From Mycoplasmatota bacterium (GTDB taxonomy: Bacteria; Bacillota_I; Bacilli_A; Acholeplasmatales; Acholeplasmataceae), in contig JANKMU010000003.1 in assembly GCA_024650045.1 (NCBI GenBank), forward strand, positions 1-50,727: a stretch of 50,727 nt of DNA, written 5' to 3'. Positions 15,744-23,738 of this stretch are shown here, one piece after another. The notes beneath the pieces were generated by a model. That model searched no databases and was not told where the DNA came from. It saw only the letters and a list, made by a program, of their open reading frames with translations. Every line of letters starts with the position of its first letter. Position 1 is the first letter of the stretch. The position numbers and the translations under genes are program-made.

Positions 15744-16691
15744 ATGATCAAACAAGAACTATATCAAGCGTTCAAAAATAAGTTTGACGTTGTCGGTATT
15801 ATTCATACGAATCGATATTTAAATGAAGCCAAAAAGATGGGTAAAAAGGTTCCAAATGTAATTTATCCTACAATGGTAATTTTAGGTTTAGCTTACCCTA
15901 TGCGAATCATTAAACATACCACATCACATCTTGTTCCGTCATTTTATACCTTTGGTTTAGATTATCACTATGTTTTAAAAACACGTATAGAAGAAGTGAT
16001 GAATAACTTTAATTATGATTATCAACTAGGTGTTGACAATCATCCACATGATGAGCGCTTAGCAGCACAACTTGCTGGCGTTGGATTTTTTGCAAAAAAT
16101 CAGTTAATCATTAATAAAGATCTAGGTAGCTACATGTTTTTAGGTATCGTTTTTATTAATGTTGAATTAGAGCAAGAAGTCATACTTAATATAGATGATG
16201 ATTGTGGAACGTGTCGAATATGTATAGATGCATGTCCTACAAAGGCATTATATGATGACGGGAAATACGATATGGAAAAATGCATGAGTCATTATAATCA
16301 AACTAAACGTGAACTAACAACTCCAGAAATTGAAGCTAATTATAGTTTGTTTGGTTGTGACATATGTCAAATGGTTTGTCCTAAAAACGTTAAAAAAGGT
16401 GTTAAAGTTTATCCGGAATTTGAGTTAAATGGCAAAGAAATGGTTTCAATTGTCGATCTTTTTACAGATTCAGAGAAACAGTTTAAAGAGAAATATGCAG
16501 ATATGTCATACCTATGGAAAGGTAAAACGATATTGATGCGTAATGCCTTAATGGTCATGTTAAGAAAAAAAAATGATAAGTACTTGGATTTGATTGAAGC
16601 ATCAATTAAAAAACATGAAACACCTTGGTATAAAGAAACTGCTACACATATATTTAATCAATTAAAAGCTTTACCAAAGAAAAGGGGATAA
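15744..16691 (+). CDS. queG: Epoxyqueuosine reductase QueG
   Basis: 315 aa, cytosolic. QueG reduces epoxyqueuosine to queuosine in the anticodon of GUN tRNAs, using cobalamin and two [4Fe-4S] clusters. The cluster cysteines are in CGTCRICIDACP (154, 157, 160, 164) and CDICQMVCP (205, 208, 212), with MEKCMSHYNQ (Cys180) between, as in QueG. The segment VDNHPHDERLAAQLAGVGFF corresponds to the active-site Asp region. The protein is shorter than the usual 370-390 aa, with only a stub of the C-terminal HEAT-like region. It is first of a run of tightly spaced genes (1 nt to the next). QueT and Tgt at 36 kb supply the rest of a salvage route; QueA is not in the window, and cobalamin must be acquired elsewhere. 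Confidence 0.9.
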   Translation: MIKQELYQAFKNKFDVVGIIHTNRYLNEAKKMGKKVPNVIYPTMVILGLAYPMRIIKHTTSHLVPSFYTFGLDYHYVLKTRIEEVMNNFNYDYQLGVDNHPHDERLAAQLAGVGFFAKNQLIINKDLGSYMFLGIVFINVELEQEVILNIDDDCGTCRICIDACPTKALYDDGKYDMEKCMSHYNQTKRELTTPEIEANYSLFGCDICQMVCPKNVKKGVKVYPEFELNGKEMVSIVDLFTDSEKQFKEKYADMSYLWKGKTILMRNALMVMLRKKNDKYLDLIEASIKKHETPWYKETATHIFNQLKALPKKRG

Positions 16692-16692
16692 T

Positions 16693-17028
16693 ATGAATAG
16701 ACTCGTTGTATTATGGAAAACTGGAAATTTAATCGATATTAATGAACTGGTCTTTCCTTATGTTTATAATTCTAAATCAAAAAAATGGTGGGACGATGTT
16801 GAAGTTATCATTTGGGGAGATTCTCAAAGAGCAATATCAGAAAATCAAACCATCCAAGATTTAGTTAAAAAAATGATTGATGCAAATATTAAAGTTTATG
16901 CATGCAAAAAATGTGCTGATGATCTTTGTCTCGTCGAACATTTGGATTCATTAGGTATAGATGTTCAATACACGGGTGTTTTATTAACTGAAAGACTACA
17001 AAGTGATGCAAAAGTCATCACATTTTAA
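16693..17028 (+). CDS. DsrE-like small protein
   Basis: 111 aa, cytosolic. The pattern RLVVLWKTGN, KKWWDDVEVIIWGDSQR, YACKKCADDLC and a final VITF fits the DsrE/YchN-like fold family seen in many Firmicutes next to redox or sulfur genes. The clustered cysteines (ACKKCADDLC) could relay sulfur or sense redox state, but no function is established for this subgroup. It starts one base after queG, so the two are translationally coupled; a functional link with QueG is possible but unproven. Confidence 0.75.
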   Translation: MNRLVVLWKTGNLIDINELVFPYVYNSKSKKWWDDVEVIIWGDSQRAISENQTIQDLVKKMIDANIKVYACKKCADDLCLVEHLDSLGIDVQYTGVLLTERLQSDAKVITF

Positions 17029-17039
17029 GGAGAAAAAAA

Positions 17040-17570
17040 ATGGCCTGGATTAAAGAAATCAATCCCAAAGATGATTTAAAACTATCGAAAATTTATGAAA
17101 ATGCAGAAAAAAGGACAGGTGAAAAAGTAGCAAATGTCTTAAAAGTCCATAGCATCAATCCTAAAACACTTGAGATTCATATGAAATTATATGAACATTT
17201 AATGTTTGATACTAGTGAGCTTTCAAGAAAGGAAAGAGAAATGATAGGTGTTGTTGTCTCGAGAACAAATGAGTGTTCATATTGTGTGACACATCATGGG
17301 CAATCACTTTATCACGTTACAGAAAACCTTGAACTTATGAAGTTGATTGCTATTGATTATACACAAGCAAAACTTACATCACGAGAACTTGCGATTTGTA
17401 AATATGCAGAAAAATTAACTCAAACACCTTATCGTATTCAAGAAGAAGATATAGATTTGTTAAGGCAAGAAAAGTTAAACGATCTTGCCATATTTCAAGT
17501 GAATCAAATTTGTGCTTATTTTAATTATGTGAACCGCATTGTTCATGGTCTAGGCGTTGAAATTGAATAG
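17040..17570 (+). CDS. AhpD-like / carboxymuconolactone decarboxylase family protein
   Basis: 176 aa, peroxidase-related member of the CMD/AhpD family. The redox motif is CSYCVTHHGQ (Cys-x-x-Cys followed by His), as in alkylhydroperoxidase AhpD. The C-terminal half has the usual FQVNQICAYFNYVNRIVHGLGV helix. It probably reduces hydroperoxides or a partner disulfide in the cytosol. AAGGAGA lies before ATG 17040, 11 nt after the DsrE-like gene, so it is third in the queG operon. Confidence 0.85.
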   Translation: MAWIKEINPKDDLKLSKIYENAEKRTGEKVANVLKVHSINPKTLEIHMKLYEHLMFDTSELSRKEREMIGVVVSRTNECSYCVTHHGQSLYHVTENLELMKLIAIDYTQAKLTSRELAICKYAEKLTQTPYRIQEEDIDLLRQEKLNDLAIFQVNQICAYFNYVNRIVHGLGVEIE

Positions 17571-17617
17571 TGTCATTGTTTCAATTATAATAATAACAAG
17601 ATAGGGAGGTGTTTCAA

Positions 17618-18352
17618 ATGAAAGTCATGATAACTGGACTCAATGGTACTGTTGCTCCTGAAGTTGCAAAATACTTCTTTTCTAAAGGTGCTGAGATTAT
17701 TCAATATAAAAGAGATGAAGTTACTGTGGAAAATGAAATGGCAATCCATTCTTTTTTACTAGAGCATAAACCAGATTATTTTCTTCATTTTGCTATGGGA
17801 TCCCCGGAATGGGCAGGATTATTAGCTAAGTTGACCAAAGAGTTAAATATTCAGTTTGCTTATATTAGTACAGTTAGTGTATATAGTGGAAAACAAACTG
17901 CTCCAATAACCATAGATCATCAACCAGATGCAGAAGATGAATATGGAGCATATAAAATAGTATCCGAGAAAAAAGTGCTTAAAAATAATCCCAATTCATT
18001 TATTTTAAGAATTGGATGGCAAATTGGAACTAGACCGGGATCCAATAACATGATTGACTTTTTATATAAACAAATGGAAGCACATCAAGTTATCAAAGCA
18101 TCTACGAAATGGTATCCATCTTGCTCATTTATGGAGGATACTTCTGCTGCAATTTTCGATACAATAAATAATTTAAAACCAGATACATATCTTATCAATA
18201 GTAATGACTCATTTTCGTTTTATGAGATTGCGAATTATTTGTCAACAATACATAAAAATTTAAAAGTTGAAAAGACAGATGATTTTGCTCAAGATGTACG
18301 AATGATTGACGAAAGAGTTCATATCAAAAAAATGAGTGAATATATAAAATAA
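17618..18352 (+). CDS. NAD-dependent epimerase / dTDP-4-dehydrorhamnose-reductase-like protein
   Basis: 244 aa extended short-chain dehydrogenase. The N-terminal Rossmann motif is unusual but readable (MKVMITGLNGTVAPEVAKYF). Catalytic features are STVSVYSG and YGAYKIVSEK (Tyr-x3-Lys), and the RmlD-like C-terminal domain is short. The likely substrate is a nucleotide sugar or related compound, unknown here. A GTG at 17609 is in frame, but GGGAGG (17604-17609) overlaps it and serves ATG 17618 at 8 nt. It lies 47 nt after the AhpD-like gene, probably in the same transcript. Confidence 0.82.
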   Translation: MKVMITGLNGTVAPEVAKYFFSKGAEIIQYKRDEVTVENEMAIHSFLLEHKPDYFLHFAMGSPEWAGLLAKLTKELNIQFAYISTVSVYSGKQTAPITIDHQPDAEDEYGAYKIVSEKKVLKNNPNSFILRIGWQIGTRPGSNNMIDFLYKQMEAHQVIKASTKWYPSCSFMEDTSAAIFDTINNLKPDTYLINSNDSFSFYEIANYLSTIHKNLKVEKTDDFAQDVRMIDERVHIKKMSEYIK

Positions 18353-18479
18353 AGCTTTTATATAGCGATTTACTAGCTCTCAACAGAACATAATTAAATG
18401 AAAAATACTGCTTGAAAACAAGTTTAATTATTTATTATAAATTTCTTTATTTTCATGGATACAAATTCTTAAATAAGAG

Positions 18480-18485
18480 TATAAT
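18480..18485 (+). promoter_or_regulatory. -10 element of the leader/peptide transcript
   Basis: A consensus TATAAT at 18480-18485 sits about 170 nt before the 29-codon reading frame; no clear -35 is visible. The upstream stretch 18353-18479 otherwise holds only AT-rich sequence with a weak CTTG-AAAA-CAAG hairpin that may end the epimerase transcript. Confidence 0.45.
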
Positions 18486-18490
18486 TAAGT

Positions 18491-18625
18491 TGAAGGACAA
18501 AACCTTCATATGTTCAGCAAACTAAGATGCTGTAAACTAGATTAAACCTCTTAATCGCACATGATTTTTATATCAAATGGCTATTAACATTTAGCGGTTT
18601 ACCGTATTGTCAAACTGATATAAAA
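18491..18625 (+). ncRNA. Structured leader RNA of unknown class
   Basis: Four consecutive stems can be drawn: TGAAGG/CCTTCA (18491-18508, six-base loop), CAGCA/TGCTG (18515-18532), GATTAA/TTAATC (18540-18556, five-base loop), and a 10-bp closing stem TTTTATATCA/TGATATAAAA (18566-18575 with 18616-18625) enclosing GCTA/TAGC and CGGT/ACCG pairings. The density of pairing in such AT-rich DNA suggests a selected structure. It lies between a TATAAT box and a 29-codon frame with its own terminator. It does not match tmRNA, SRP RNA or RNase P RNA motifs. It may be a cis-regulatory leader or an independent small RNA. Confidence 0.5.
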
Positions 18626-18651
18626 CGATGAGTGAAAGGAAGGTGAATCAA

Positions 18652-18741
18652 ATGAAAGATAAGAAACAGGCTAAAAAAGTTCAAGCAAGCAAACCAGCAC
18701 AACAAGCACCAGTTAAATCAACTAAGACAGTTAAGAAGTAA
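18652..18741 (+). CDS. 29-residue Lys/Ala/Gln-rich basic peptide
   Basis: A 30-codon frame (ATG 18652 to TAA 18741) with a strong purine-rich RBS (AAAGGAAGGTG). The product begins MKDKKQAKKVQASKP and ends STKTVKK; it is very basic, has no hydrophobic, aromatic or cysteine residues, and is predicted to be disordered. It has its own leader and terminator, which argues for real expression. It could bind RNA, DNA or ribosomes, or be a leader peptide, but I do not recognise it. Confidence 0.55.
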   Translation: MKDKKQAKKVQASKPAQQAPVKSTKTVKK

Positions 18742-18808
18742 GAATTAAATTGTGTTTAAAAAACTGACTGTTTAATCACAGTTAGACTATAAAAAATAAA
18801 ACGACCCA

Positions 18809-18841
18809 CATGCCAGTCATTTTGACTGACATGTTTTTTTA
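18809..18841 (+). terminator. Terminator of the 29-aa peptide transcript
   Basis: CATG-C-CAGTCA pairs with TGACTG-A-CATG around a TTT loop, followed by seven T. A weaker CTGACTG/CAGTTAG stem precedes it. Confidence 0.85.
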
Positions 18842-18964
18842 TTAATTAGCTTTACATCTATATAAAATAGGTTTATTTGATAGTTTGATGTATACTACTA
18901 CTATAAGTAAGTTATATATATGCTTATTAATTAAAATCATTTCATAAGAAAGGAGAAAAGAAAA

Positions 18965-19315
18965 ATGTTTAATGAAATTGCTCGAATTATTATTGCATTA
19001 TCAATTTTATTAATATTGTTTTTTGCATATACGAGAAAAGATAAACTACCAACTTTTGTTTCATTCACAATTTTAGGATCAATTGCCTTAAGTATGGCTT
19101 TTTCAGGATTTGCTGGGCTTATATCAGGTATTGATTTTTTAAACTTTTTAGAGAGTATTTTTAGAACTTTAGCAGACTTAGTTGTGTTTGTTGAGATTGT
19201 CATTATATTATTTTTACTATTTTTCTCTAAATTTAAAACCAAATTTATGTTATTAAAAGTTGTTATTATTGTTTATGTAGTATTAACAGCTATTCTCGCA
19301 TTTGGAATTATTTAA
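18965..19315 (+). CDS. Hypothetical membrane protein with four hydrophobic segments
   Basis: 116 aa, mostly hydrophobic. Predicted membrane segments lie near residues 5-22, 28-52, 65-86 and 93-114, with a small polar loop at 22-28 (YTRKDKL) and a basic loop KFKTK. AAGGAG stands 9 nt before ATG 18965. It is a single-gene unit with a terminator. I recognise no family; the size recalls small membrane proteins of stress or lipid functions, but that is not evidence of function. Confidence 0.75.
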   Translation: MFNEIARIIIALSILLILFFAYTRKDKLPTFVSFTILGSIALSMAFSGFAGLISGIDFLNFLESIFRTLADLVVFVEIVIILFLLFFSKFKTKFMLLKVVIIVYVVLTAILAFGII

Positions 19316-19332
19316 ATAATTGATTAATGATA

Positions 19333-19368
19333 AAAACAGCAGCTAATCTTTGGTTGTTGTTTTTTTAA
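19333..19368 (+). terminator. Terminator of the 4-TM protein gene
   Basis: AACAGCAGC pairs with GGTTGTTGTT using G-U pairs and runs into T7. Confidence 0.75.
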
Positions 19369-19443
19369 TATATGCATATGCTTTGCATTTGCTTTTTGAA
19401 ATGATTAAAGTTAAATTATAAAATTAATATAATGGAGGCAAAG

Positions 19444-20010
19444 ATGGATCTTAATCAAACCAAACTTACAGACAAACAAATCAGTGATTTTCTTGAATTA
19501 CTTAAAAATCGCTTTACAAAAAACATGCACCGTCATCATGATATTAGATGGGAAAACATTCATCATAAATTAAAGGATAATCAAAGTCTATTACTTTCAC
19601 TATTCAAAATGGAAGAAACTGGTGGTGAACCAGATGTTGTAGGCTATAATAAAGATACCAATCAGTGTCTATTTATGGATTGTTCGAAAGAAACTCCATC
19701 AGGTAGAAGAAGTATATGTTATGACAGAGAGGCACTCAACTCAAGAAAAACGTATAAGCCAAATGATACTGCAATTGACATGGCTAAAAAAATAGGTATT
19801 GAGTTGTTATCAGAAAAGGAATATCGAGAATTACAAAAACTTGAATCTTTTGATTTAAAAACATCAAGTTGGATACTTACACCATCTGAAGTTAGAAAAC
19901 TTGGTGGAGCACTATTTTGTGATCGTCGTTATGATCAAGTTTTTGTTTATCATAATGGCGCTGAATCATATTATGCATCTAGAGGATTTCGTGGTATTTT
20001 GAAAGTATAA
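19444..20010 (+). CDS. DUF4256 family protein
   Basis: 188 aa, soluble. The sequence follows the DUF4256 pattern: LLKNRFTKNMHRH at the N-terminus, MEETGGEPDVVGY, MDCSKETPSGRRSICYDREAL in the middle, and SSWILTPSEVR ... GGALFCDRRYDQVFVYHNGAESYYASRGFRG at the C-terminus. No biochemical role is known for the family. ATG 19432 is also in frame, but GGAGG (19434-19438) lies inside its first codons and serves ATG 19444. It heads a co-directional run with an AlkD-like gene and a nucleotidyltransferase. Confidence 0.85.
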   Translation: MDLNQTKLTDKQISDFLELLKNRFTKNMHRHHDIRWENIHHKLKDNQSLLLSLFKMEETGGEPDVVGYNKDTNQCLFMDCSKETPSGRRSICYDREALNSRKTYKPNDTAIDMAKKIGIELLSEKEYRELQKLESFDLKTSSWILTPSEVRKLGGALFCDRRYDQVFVYHNGAESYYASRGFRGILKV

Positions 20011-20038
20011 GAAAAATAATAAAAGGGATGTTGTTATA

Positions 20039-20749
20039 ATGAGTCATACGTTAAATGATATAAAAGATTACATGGAAAAACACATGCAGTCGAATCAAAA
20101 AAAAGTTTTATCAACTAAATCAGGATCACTAGATGTTATTGGTGTTTCTATGAAAGATATAAGAGCTCTTGCTAAGCGAATTAAAACAAATCATCAGTTA
20201 GCCAACACACTATTTGAGACATCCACATATGATTACTTAATGTTAGGATCAATCATCGCTGATTATGAGCAACTAGATACCGAAACAACAAAAGAATGGT
20301 TAACTAAAGCGCAATCTACAGCTATTGTTGATCAGGGATTGGCACCATTATTGATGCAACATGAAAAACGTCACCAGATGATAAAGACATTTATTGAAGA
20401 TTCAAACATACATATAAGGTATGCTGGTTATTCATTATTATCTAGTTACTTTAGAAGTGAAGATTTAAAAACATTAGATATTGATTTAGGAATAAAAGCG
20501 TTAGTAAAAATTAAAAAAACTTTAAATGATGAACCACTAACGATTCAAAATGCAATGAATAATGCTGTTGTTATGGCTGGTTTACATGTACCAGACTTAG
20601 TTAGTTTGGCAAAAGAAGTTGCTGATTATATTGGTCATGTCATGCCCTTGGTTGCACGTAATCAATGTAATATTCAAAGTGCAAGCGATTATATTGTTAG
20701 ATATAGTAGTCAACCTAAGTATAGTCGTGTAGCAAGACTTAAAAATTGA
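20039..20749 (+). CDS. DNA alkylation repair protein (AlkD-like)
   Basis: 236 aa, all-helical HEAT-like repeat protein of the AlkC/AlkD family. Typical parts are IGVSMKDIRALAKRI, TYDYLMLGSIIADY, IHIRYAGYSLLSSYF and TIQNAMNNAVVMAG. AlkD enzymes excise N3- and N7-alkylated purines without base flipping. In this copy the catalytic Asp region may be TAIVDQGL, but the flanking tryptophans of AlkD are not evident, so activity is uncertain. Located 28 nt after the DUF4256 gene, so probably co-transcribed. Confidence 0.78.
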   Translation: MSHTLNDIKDYMEKHMQSNQKKVLSTKSGSLDVIGVSMKDIRALAKRIKTNHQLANTLFETSTYDYLMLGSIIADYEQLDTETTKEWLTKAQSTAIVDQGLAPLLMQHEKRHQMIKTFIEDSNIHIRYAGYSLLSSYFRSEDLKTLDIDLGIKALVKIKKTLNDEPLTIQNAMNNAVVMAGLHVPDLVSLAKEVADYIGHVMPLVARNQCNIQSASDYIVRYSSQPKYSRVARLKN

Positions 20750-20775
20750 AAATGTTTTCAATGAAAGGAAAATAA

Positions 20776-21540
20776 ATGAGAAAAGACATATTATTAGATA
20801 GACTCAATGAAATTGGTGAATCCATATCAAAAAAAGATTCGGCTTTAGCCTTACTTGGTCTAGGATCTGTTGGGGTAGAACTAGACCGATTAGATGAATA
20901 TTCCGACTTAGATTTTTTTGTTATAACGACAGATGAAGCAAAACAAGAGTATATAAATGATTTATCTTGGTTAAAAGAAACTTATCCAGTTGGGTATGCA
21001 TTTTTAAATACAAGTGTTGGTTATAAATTTTTCTTTGAAGATGGTATTTATGGTGAATTTGCTGTTTTTGGAATAAGCGAAGTTCCTGGATTATACCAAT
21101 CTCAAGGTCGCATTATTTGGCAAAGAGATGGATTCATTATACCCAATCTAGACTCTAGCAAAGGCAAAAAACCAGTTCTAAAAACCAATGATATAGATTT
21201 TCATATTCAAGAAGCACTTACAAATATATATGTAGGTTTAACAAGATTAAAAAGAGGAGAAAAACTATCAGCTTATCGTTTTATTGAAACACATGCGTTT
21301 AATAATTTGTTGAAAGTTTTGCATTGTTTTGAAGAAGAGAAATCAGGTTTTTTTGATGAATATAATATTGAAAGAAGATTTGAACAGCACTACCCTCAAT
21401 TTTCAAATAACTTATCTAATATGCTAATGGGATATGCGAATATCGAAGAAACTGCAAAAAACATATATTTATATATAGCCAAACATTATCATATTCAACC
21501 TTTTTTAAAGAAAATAATTAATTCGCTATTAGAAATTTAA
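20776..21540 (+). CDS. Nucleotidyltransferase-fold protein
   Basis: 254 aa. The N-terminus contains the polymerase-beta-type motif GLGSVGVELDRLDEYSDLDF, with Gly30-Ser31 and the metal-binding Asp44/Asp46, as in aminoglycoside and lincosamide nucleotidyltransferases and MNT-type proteins. The C-terminal half is helical and could hold the acceptor site. The substrate is unknown: a small molecule, an antibiotic or a protein are all possible. Good RBS (AAAGGAA), 26 nt after the AlkD-like gene. No HEPN-type partner gene is visible beside it, so a toxin-antitoxin role is not supported. Confidence 0.75.
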   Translation: MRKDILLDRLNEIGESISKKDSALALLGLGSVGVELDRLDEYSDLDFFVITTDEAKQEYINDLSWLKETYPVGYAFLNTSVGYKFFFEDGIYGEFAVFGISEVPGLYQSQGRIIWQRDGFIIPNLDSSKGKKPVLKTNDIDFHIQEALTNIYVGLTRLKRGEKLSAYRFIETHAFNNLLKVLHCFEEEKSGFFDEYNIERRFEQHYPQFSNNLSNMLMGYANIEETAKNIYLYIAKHYHIQPFLKKIINSLLEI

Positions 21541-21579
21541 TAAAAAATATAGTAAACTAAAAGAAAAGGAGATTATAAT

Positions 21580-22815
21580 ATGGATCAATTAGAAAAAGCT
21601 ATAAAAGATTCGGTTAAGTATCTCAACTCTAAAGAAGCAAAACAAAGTCTAGACAGAGATGTTTATTGGCCAAAATGGGATTCACCATGGTGGCATATAT
21701 TGCTTTTGAATGAACTGGGTTTAGTTCATCAAGTTCCTAAAAGCACGATGAGGCAACTGATTGAAAATATTCATCGAAACTTTTTACATTTTTTCCCACT
21801 TACTGAAGAAGAAATGCCACTTGAAACCGATCCATATCGACAAACCTTATGTCTTTGTATGGCAGGATCTTTGTATCAAATGCTCCATAATTATGGGTTA
21901 AATGTAGATGCAGAAATACCTTGGTTAAGAGAGTGGTTTACAAAATATCAGTTACCTGATGGCGGTTTTAATTGTAATGAAGAAGCATACGCAAAAGAAA
22001 CACCGAAAAGTTCAATGACTTCAACTTTGCCTGTACTAGAAGCATTATTACTAGCACAAGAGACTGAGGTTAAAGAAGATGAATTAGAAGTTTTAAATCG
22101 TGGTGCTGATTATATTGTGAAGCATAAACTTTTTAGAAAATTATCAAATCAAGAAGTGATGGATCCTAATTTTGTTGAGATTAGATTCCCAAGATTTTAT
22201 GAATATGATTATTTAAGAGGTTTTAAATTCCTTTATGATTTTCGACAAAAATATGGTTATAACTTTCCTGATGCTATCACCAATGAAGTAGAAAAAATGG
22301 TTGAAAAACAACTCGTTGATGGATTTATTAAAACTAAAGGGATTAAGTTTACCGAAAAAAGTTATAATCCAACATCTGAAGGTAAATGGGAATTAGGTCC
22401 CGCATCGTATTTTGAACTTATGAATACTTTAATGGAACCTAACAGAGAATCTCTTTTTCTAACAAAACAATGGAACGACATAAAACCTAAATATTTAAAA
22501 GTGATTAAATCTTATGAAAGTACGACGAATACACCGATTCATATTAAAAGAGGACATGAAGTAAAAATCATTAAAAAAGATTTAGAACATGGATGGTTTT
22601 TATGTAAAACAGAGGATGGTAGAGAGGGTTGGGCACCGAATAAAATTCTAAATGGTTCTATTGTCACTCAAAGCTTTGATGGAACAGAACTCACAGTTCA
22701 AGAAGGAGAAGTTATTAAGGTATATTATGAGGAAACCAACTGGTTGTGGTCAAAAAATAAACAAGGTATTGAAGGATGGGTTCCTAAAGAACATGTTGAA
22801 TCAATTTTAAATTAG
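21580..22815 (+). CDS. Terpenoid-cyclase-like toroid fused to two SH3-like domains
   Basis: 411 aa, no signal peptide. Residues 1 to about 300 form an alpha/alpha-toroid of the squalene-cyclase/prenyltransferase type: DSPWWHILLLNELG, the repeat-like WFTKYQLPDGGFNCNE (PDGGFNC 126-132) and VEIRFPRFYEYDYLRGFKFL. There is no DxDD or QW-rich set as in true hopene cyclases, so an enzyme activity is not assured. Residues about 305-357 and 359-411 are two SH3-like domains, each ending in GWxP (REGWAPNKIL and IEGWVPKEHVE); the second has the SH3-typical FDGTELTVQEGEVIKV and WLWSKN. The combination suggests a binding or scaffold role. AAAGGAG precedes the ATG; a terminator follows. Confidence 0.75.
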   Translation: MDQLEKAIKDSVKYLNSKEAKQSLDRDVYWPKWDSPWWHILLLNELGLVHQVPKSTMRQLIENIHRNFLHFFPLTEEEMPLETDPYRQTLCLCMAGSLYQMLHNYGLNVDAEIPWLREWFTKYQLPDGGFNCNEEAYAKETPKSSMTSTLPVLEALLLAQETEVKEDELEVLNRGADYIVKHKLFRKLSNQEVMDPNFVEIRFPRFYEYDYLRGFKFLYDFRQKYGYNFPDAITNEVEKMVEKQLVDGFIKTKGIKFTEKSYNPTSEGKWELGPASYFELMNTLMEPNRESLFLTKQWNDIKPKYLKVIKSYESTTNTPIHIKRGHEVKIIKKDLEHGWFLCKTEDGREGWAPNKILNGSIVTQSFDGTELTVQEGEVIKVYYEETNWLWSKNKQGIEGWVPKEHVESILN

Positions 22816-22825
22816 TTATCAGATC

Positions 22826-22860
22826 AGGAGAATTTTCATACGGGTTCTCCTTATTTTTTT
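22826..22860 (+). terminator. Terminator after the SH3 fusion gene
   Basis: AGGAGAA (22826-22832) pairs with TTCTCCT (22845-22851) and is followed by TATTTTTTT. Confidence 0.85.
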
Positions 22861-22914
22861 GAACTCTTTTTATATGATAAAATAGTATTAGTAAAGTATA
22901 ACTTGGAGGTTACA

Positions 22915-23661
22915 ATGCGTATTATAAGGGCATTCAGAACATTAATTAAATATTACAATAAGATTATGCCTATTTTTTTGGTTGTCTTAGTCTTAACAAC
23001 GATTTTATCCAATATATTACCATTGTTAGGTATGATCTTATTATTACCTTTAAAGATTAGTGTTGCTTTTGCAATGTTGGTTGCACTGACAAGACCTCAC
23101 AAACTGACTTATATACCAATACATATTGGATTAAGAAGGAAATTTTATATTAGAAACGTCTTTTATATGACGATACAACAAGTTTTGTATCTAGTACCAG
23201 CTTTGATAGGTGCTTTAATATCCGCATATATTTATAGATTTGTTGAAATCGAATCGCAAATATCATTTGTTATAACGAACTTAATTATCTTTTCTATACC
23301 CACTGTGGTCATTTCACTTATGTTAGCAATGGTTCCTTTTTTATTAGCTGATCCTAAATTTAATCAACGTAAAAAAAATCCACTTAACTATAGTGCATAT
23401 ATATTAAAAGGTAGTTATATTAAATTAATATTTATGAGATTATTTTTCGTGCCATGGTTAATATGGTTTAGTTCAGGTTTTCTCGCAACATTATTATCCA
23501 TATATACTATAACATTTGGTGGTGAATCTATCATTCCTCAATGGGTATCATTATCATGGGTATTAAGTCTACCTATTAAAATACTTTTAATTGATCCTTG
23601 GTATCAAATGATGCATGCTGATTTATATGTATCCCTTCGTTACAAAATCCTTAATACTTAA
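22915..23661 (+). CDS. Hypothetical integral membrane protein (DUF975-like?)
   Basis: 248 aa with about five to six hydrophobic segments (near residues 18-60, 85-110, 120-145, 170-200 and 210-225). The C-terminal ILKGSYIKLIFMRLFFVPW and MMHADLYVSLRYK recall DUF975-type proteins, where a conserved amphipathic stretch precedes the last membrane spans, but the match is weak. TTG 22903 is in frame, but GGAGG (22905-22909) falls just inside it and serves ATG 22915. Function unknown. Confidence 0.7.
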   Translation: MRIIRAFRTLIKYYNKIMPIFLVVLVLTTILSNILPLLGMILLLPLKISVAFAMLVALTRPHKLTYIPIHIGLRRKFYIRNVFYMTIQQVLYLVPALIGALISAYIYRFVEIESQISFVITNLIIFSIPTVVISLMLAMVPFLLADPKFNQRKKNPLNYSAYILKGSYIKLIFMRLFFVPWLIWFSSGFLATLLSIYTITFGGESIIPQWVSLSWVLSLPIKILLIDPWYQMMHADLYVSLRYKILNT

Positions 23662-23700
23662 TTACAAAAATGTTTGTATCATTATAAAGATTATTTCTTG

Positions 23701-23709
23701 TGTTATAAT
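23701..23709 (+). promoter_or_regulatory. Extended -10 promoter of the MFS gene
   Basis: TGTTATAAT is a perfect extended -10 element 30 nt before the start codon; no convincing -35 is seen. Confidence 0.6.
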
Positions 23710-23738
23710 ATGAAAGAATTTAAAAAATAGGAGTATAG

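Noticed and set aside
18937-19242. Minus-strand frame of about 100 codons opposite the 4-TM protein gene
   Set aside because: Antisense shadow of a hydrophobic gene in AT-rich DNA; the plus-strand gene has the RBS and a terminator.
20776-21540. Nucleotidyltransferase as the antitoxin of a MNT/HEPN toxin-antitoxin pair
   Set aside because: No HEPN-type gene is adjacent, and the protein is larger than MNT antitoxins.
21580-22815. True squalene-hopene cyclase
   Set aside because: The chain is far shorter, the DxDD acid motif is missing and the C-terminus is two SH3-like domains.
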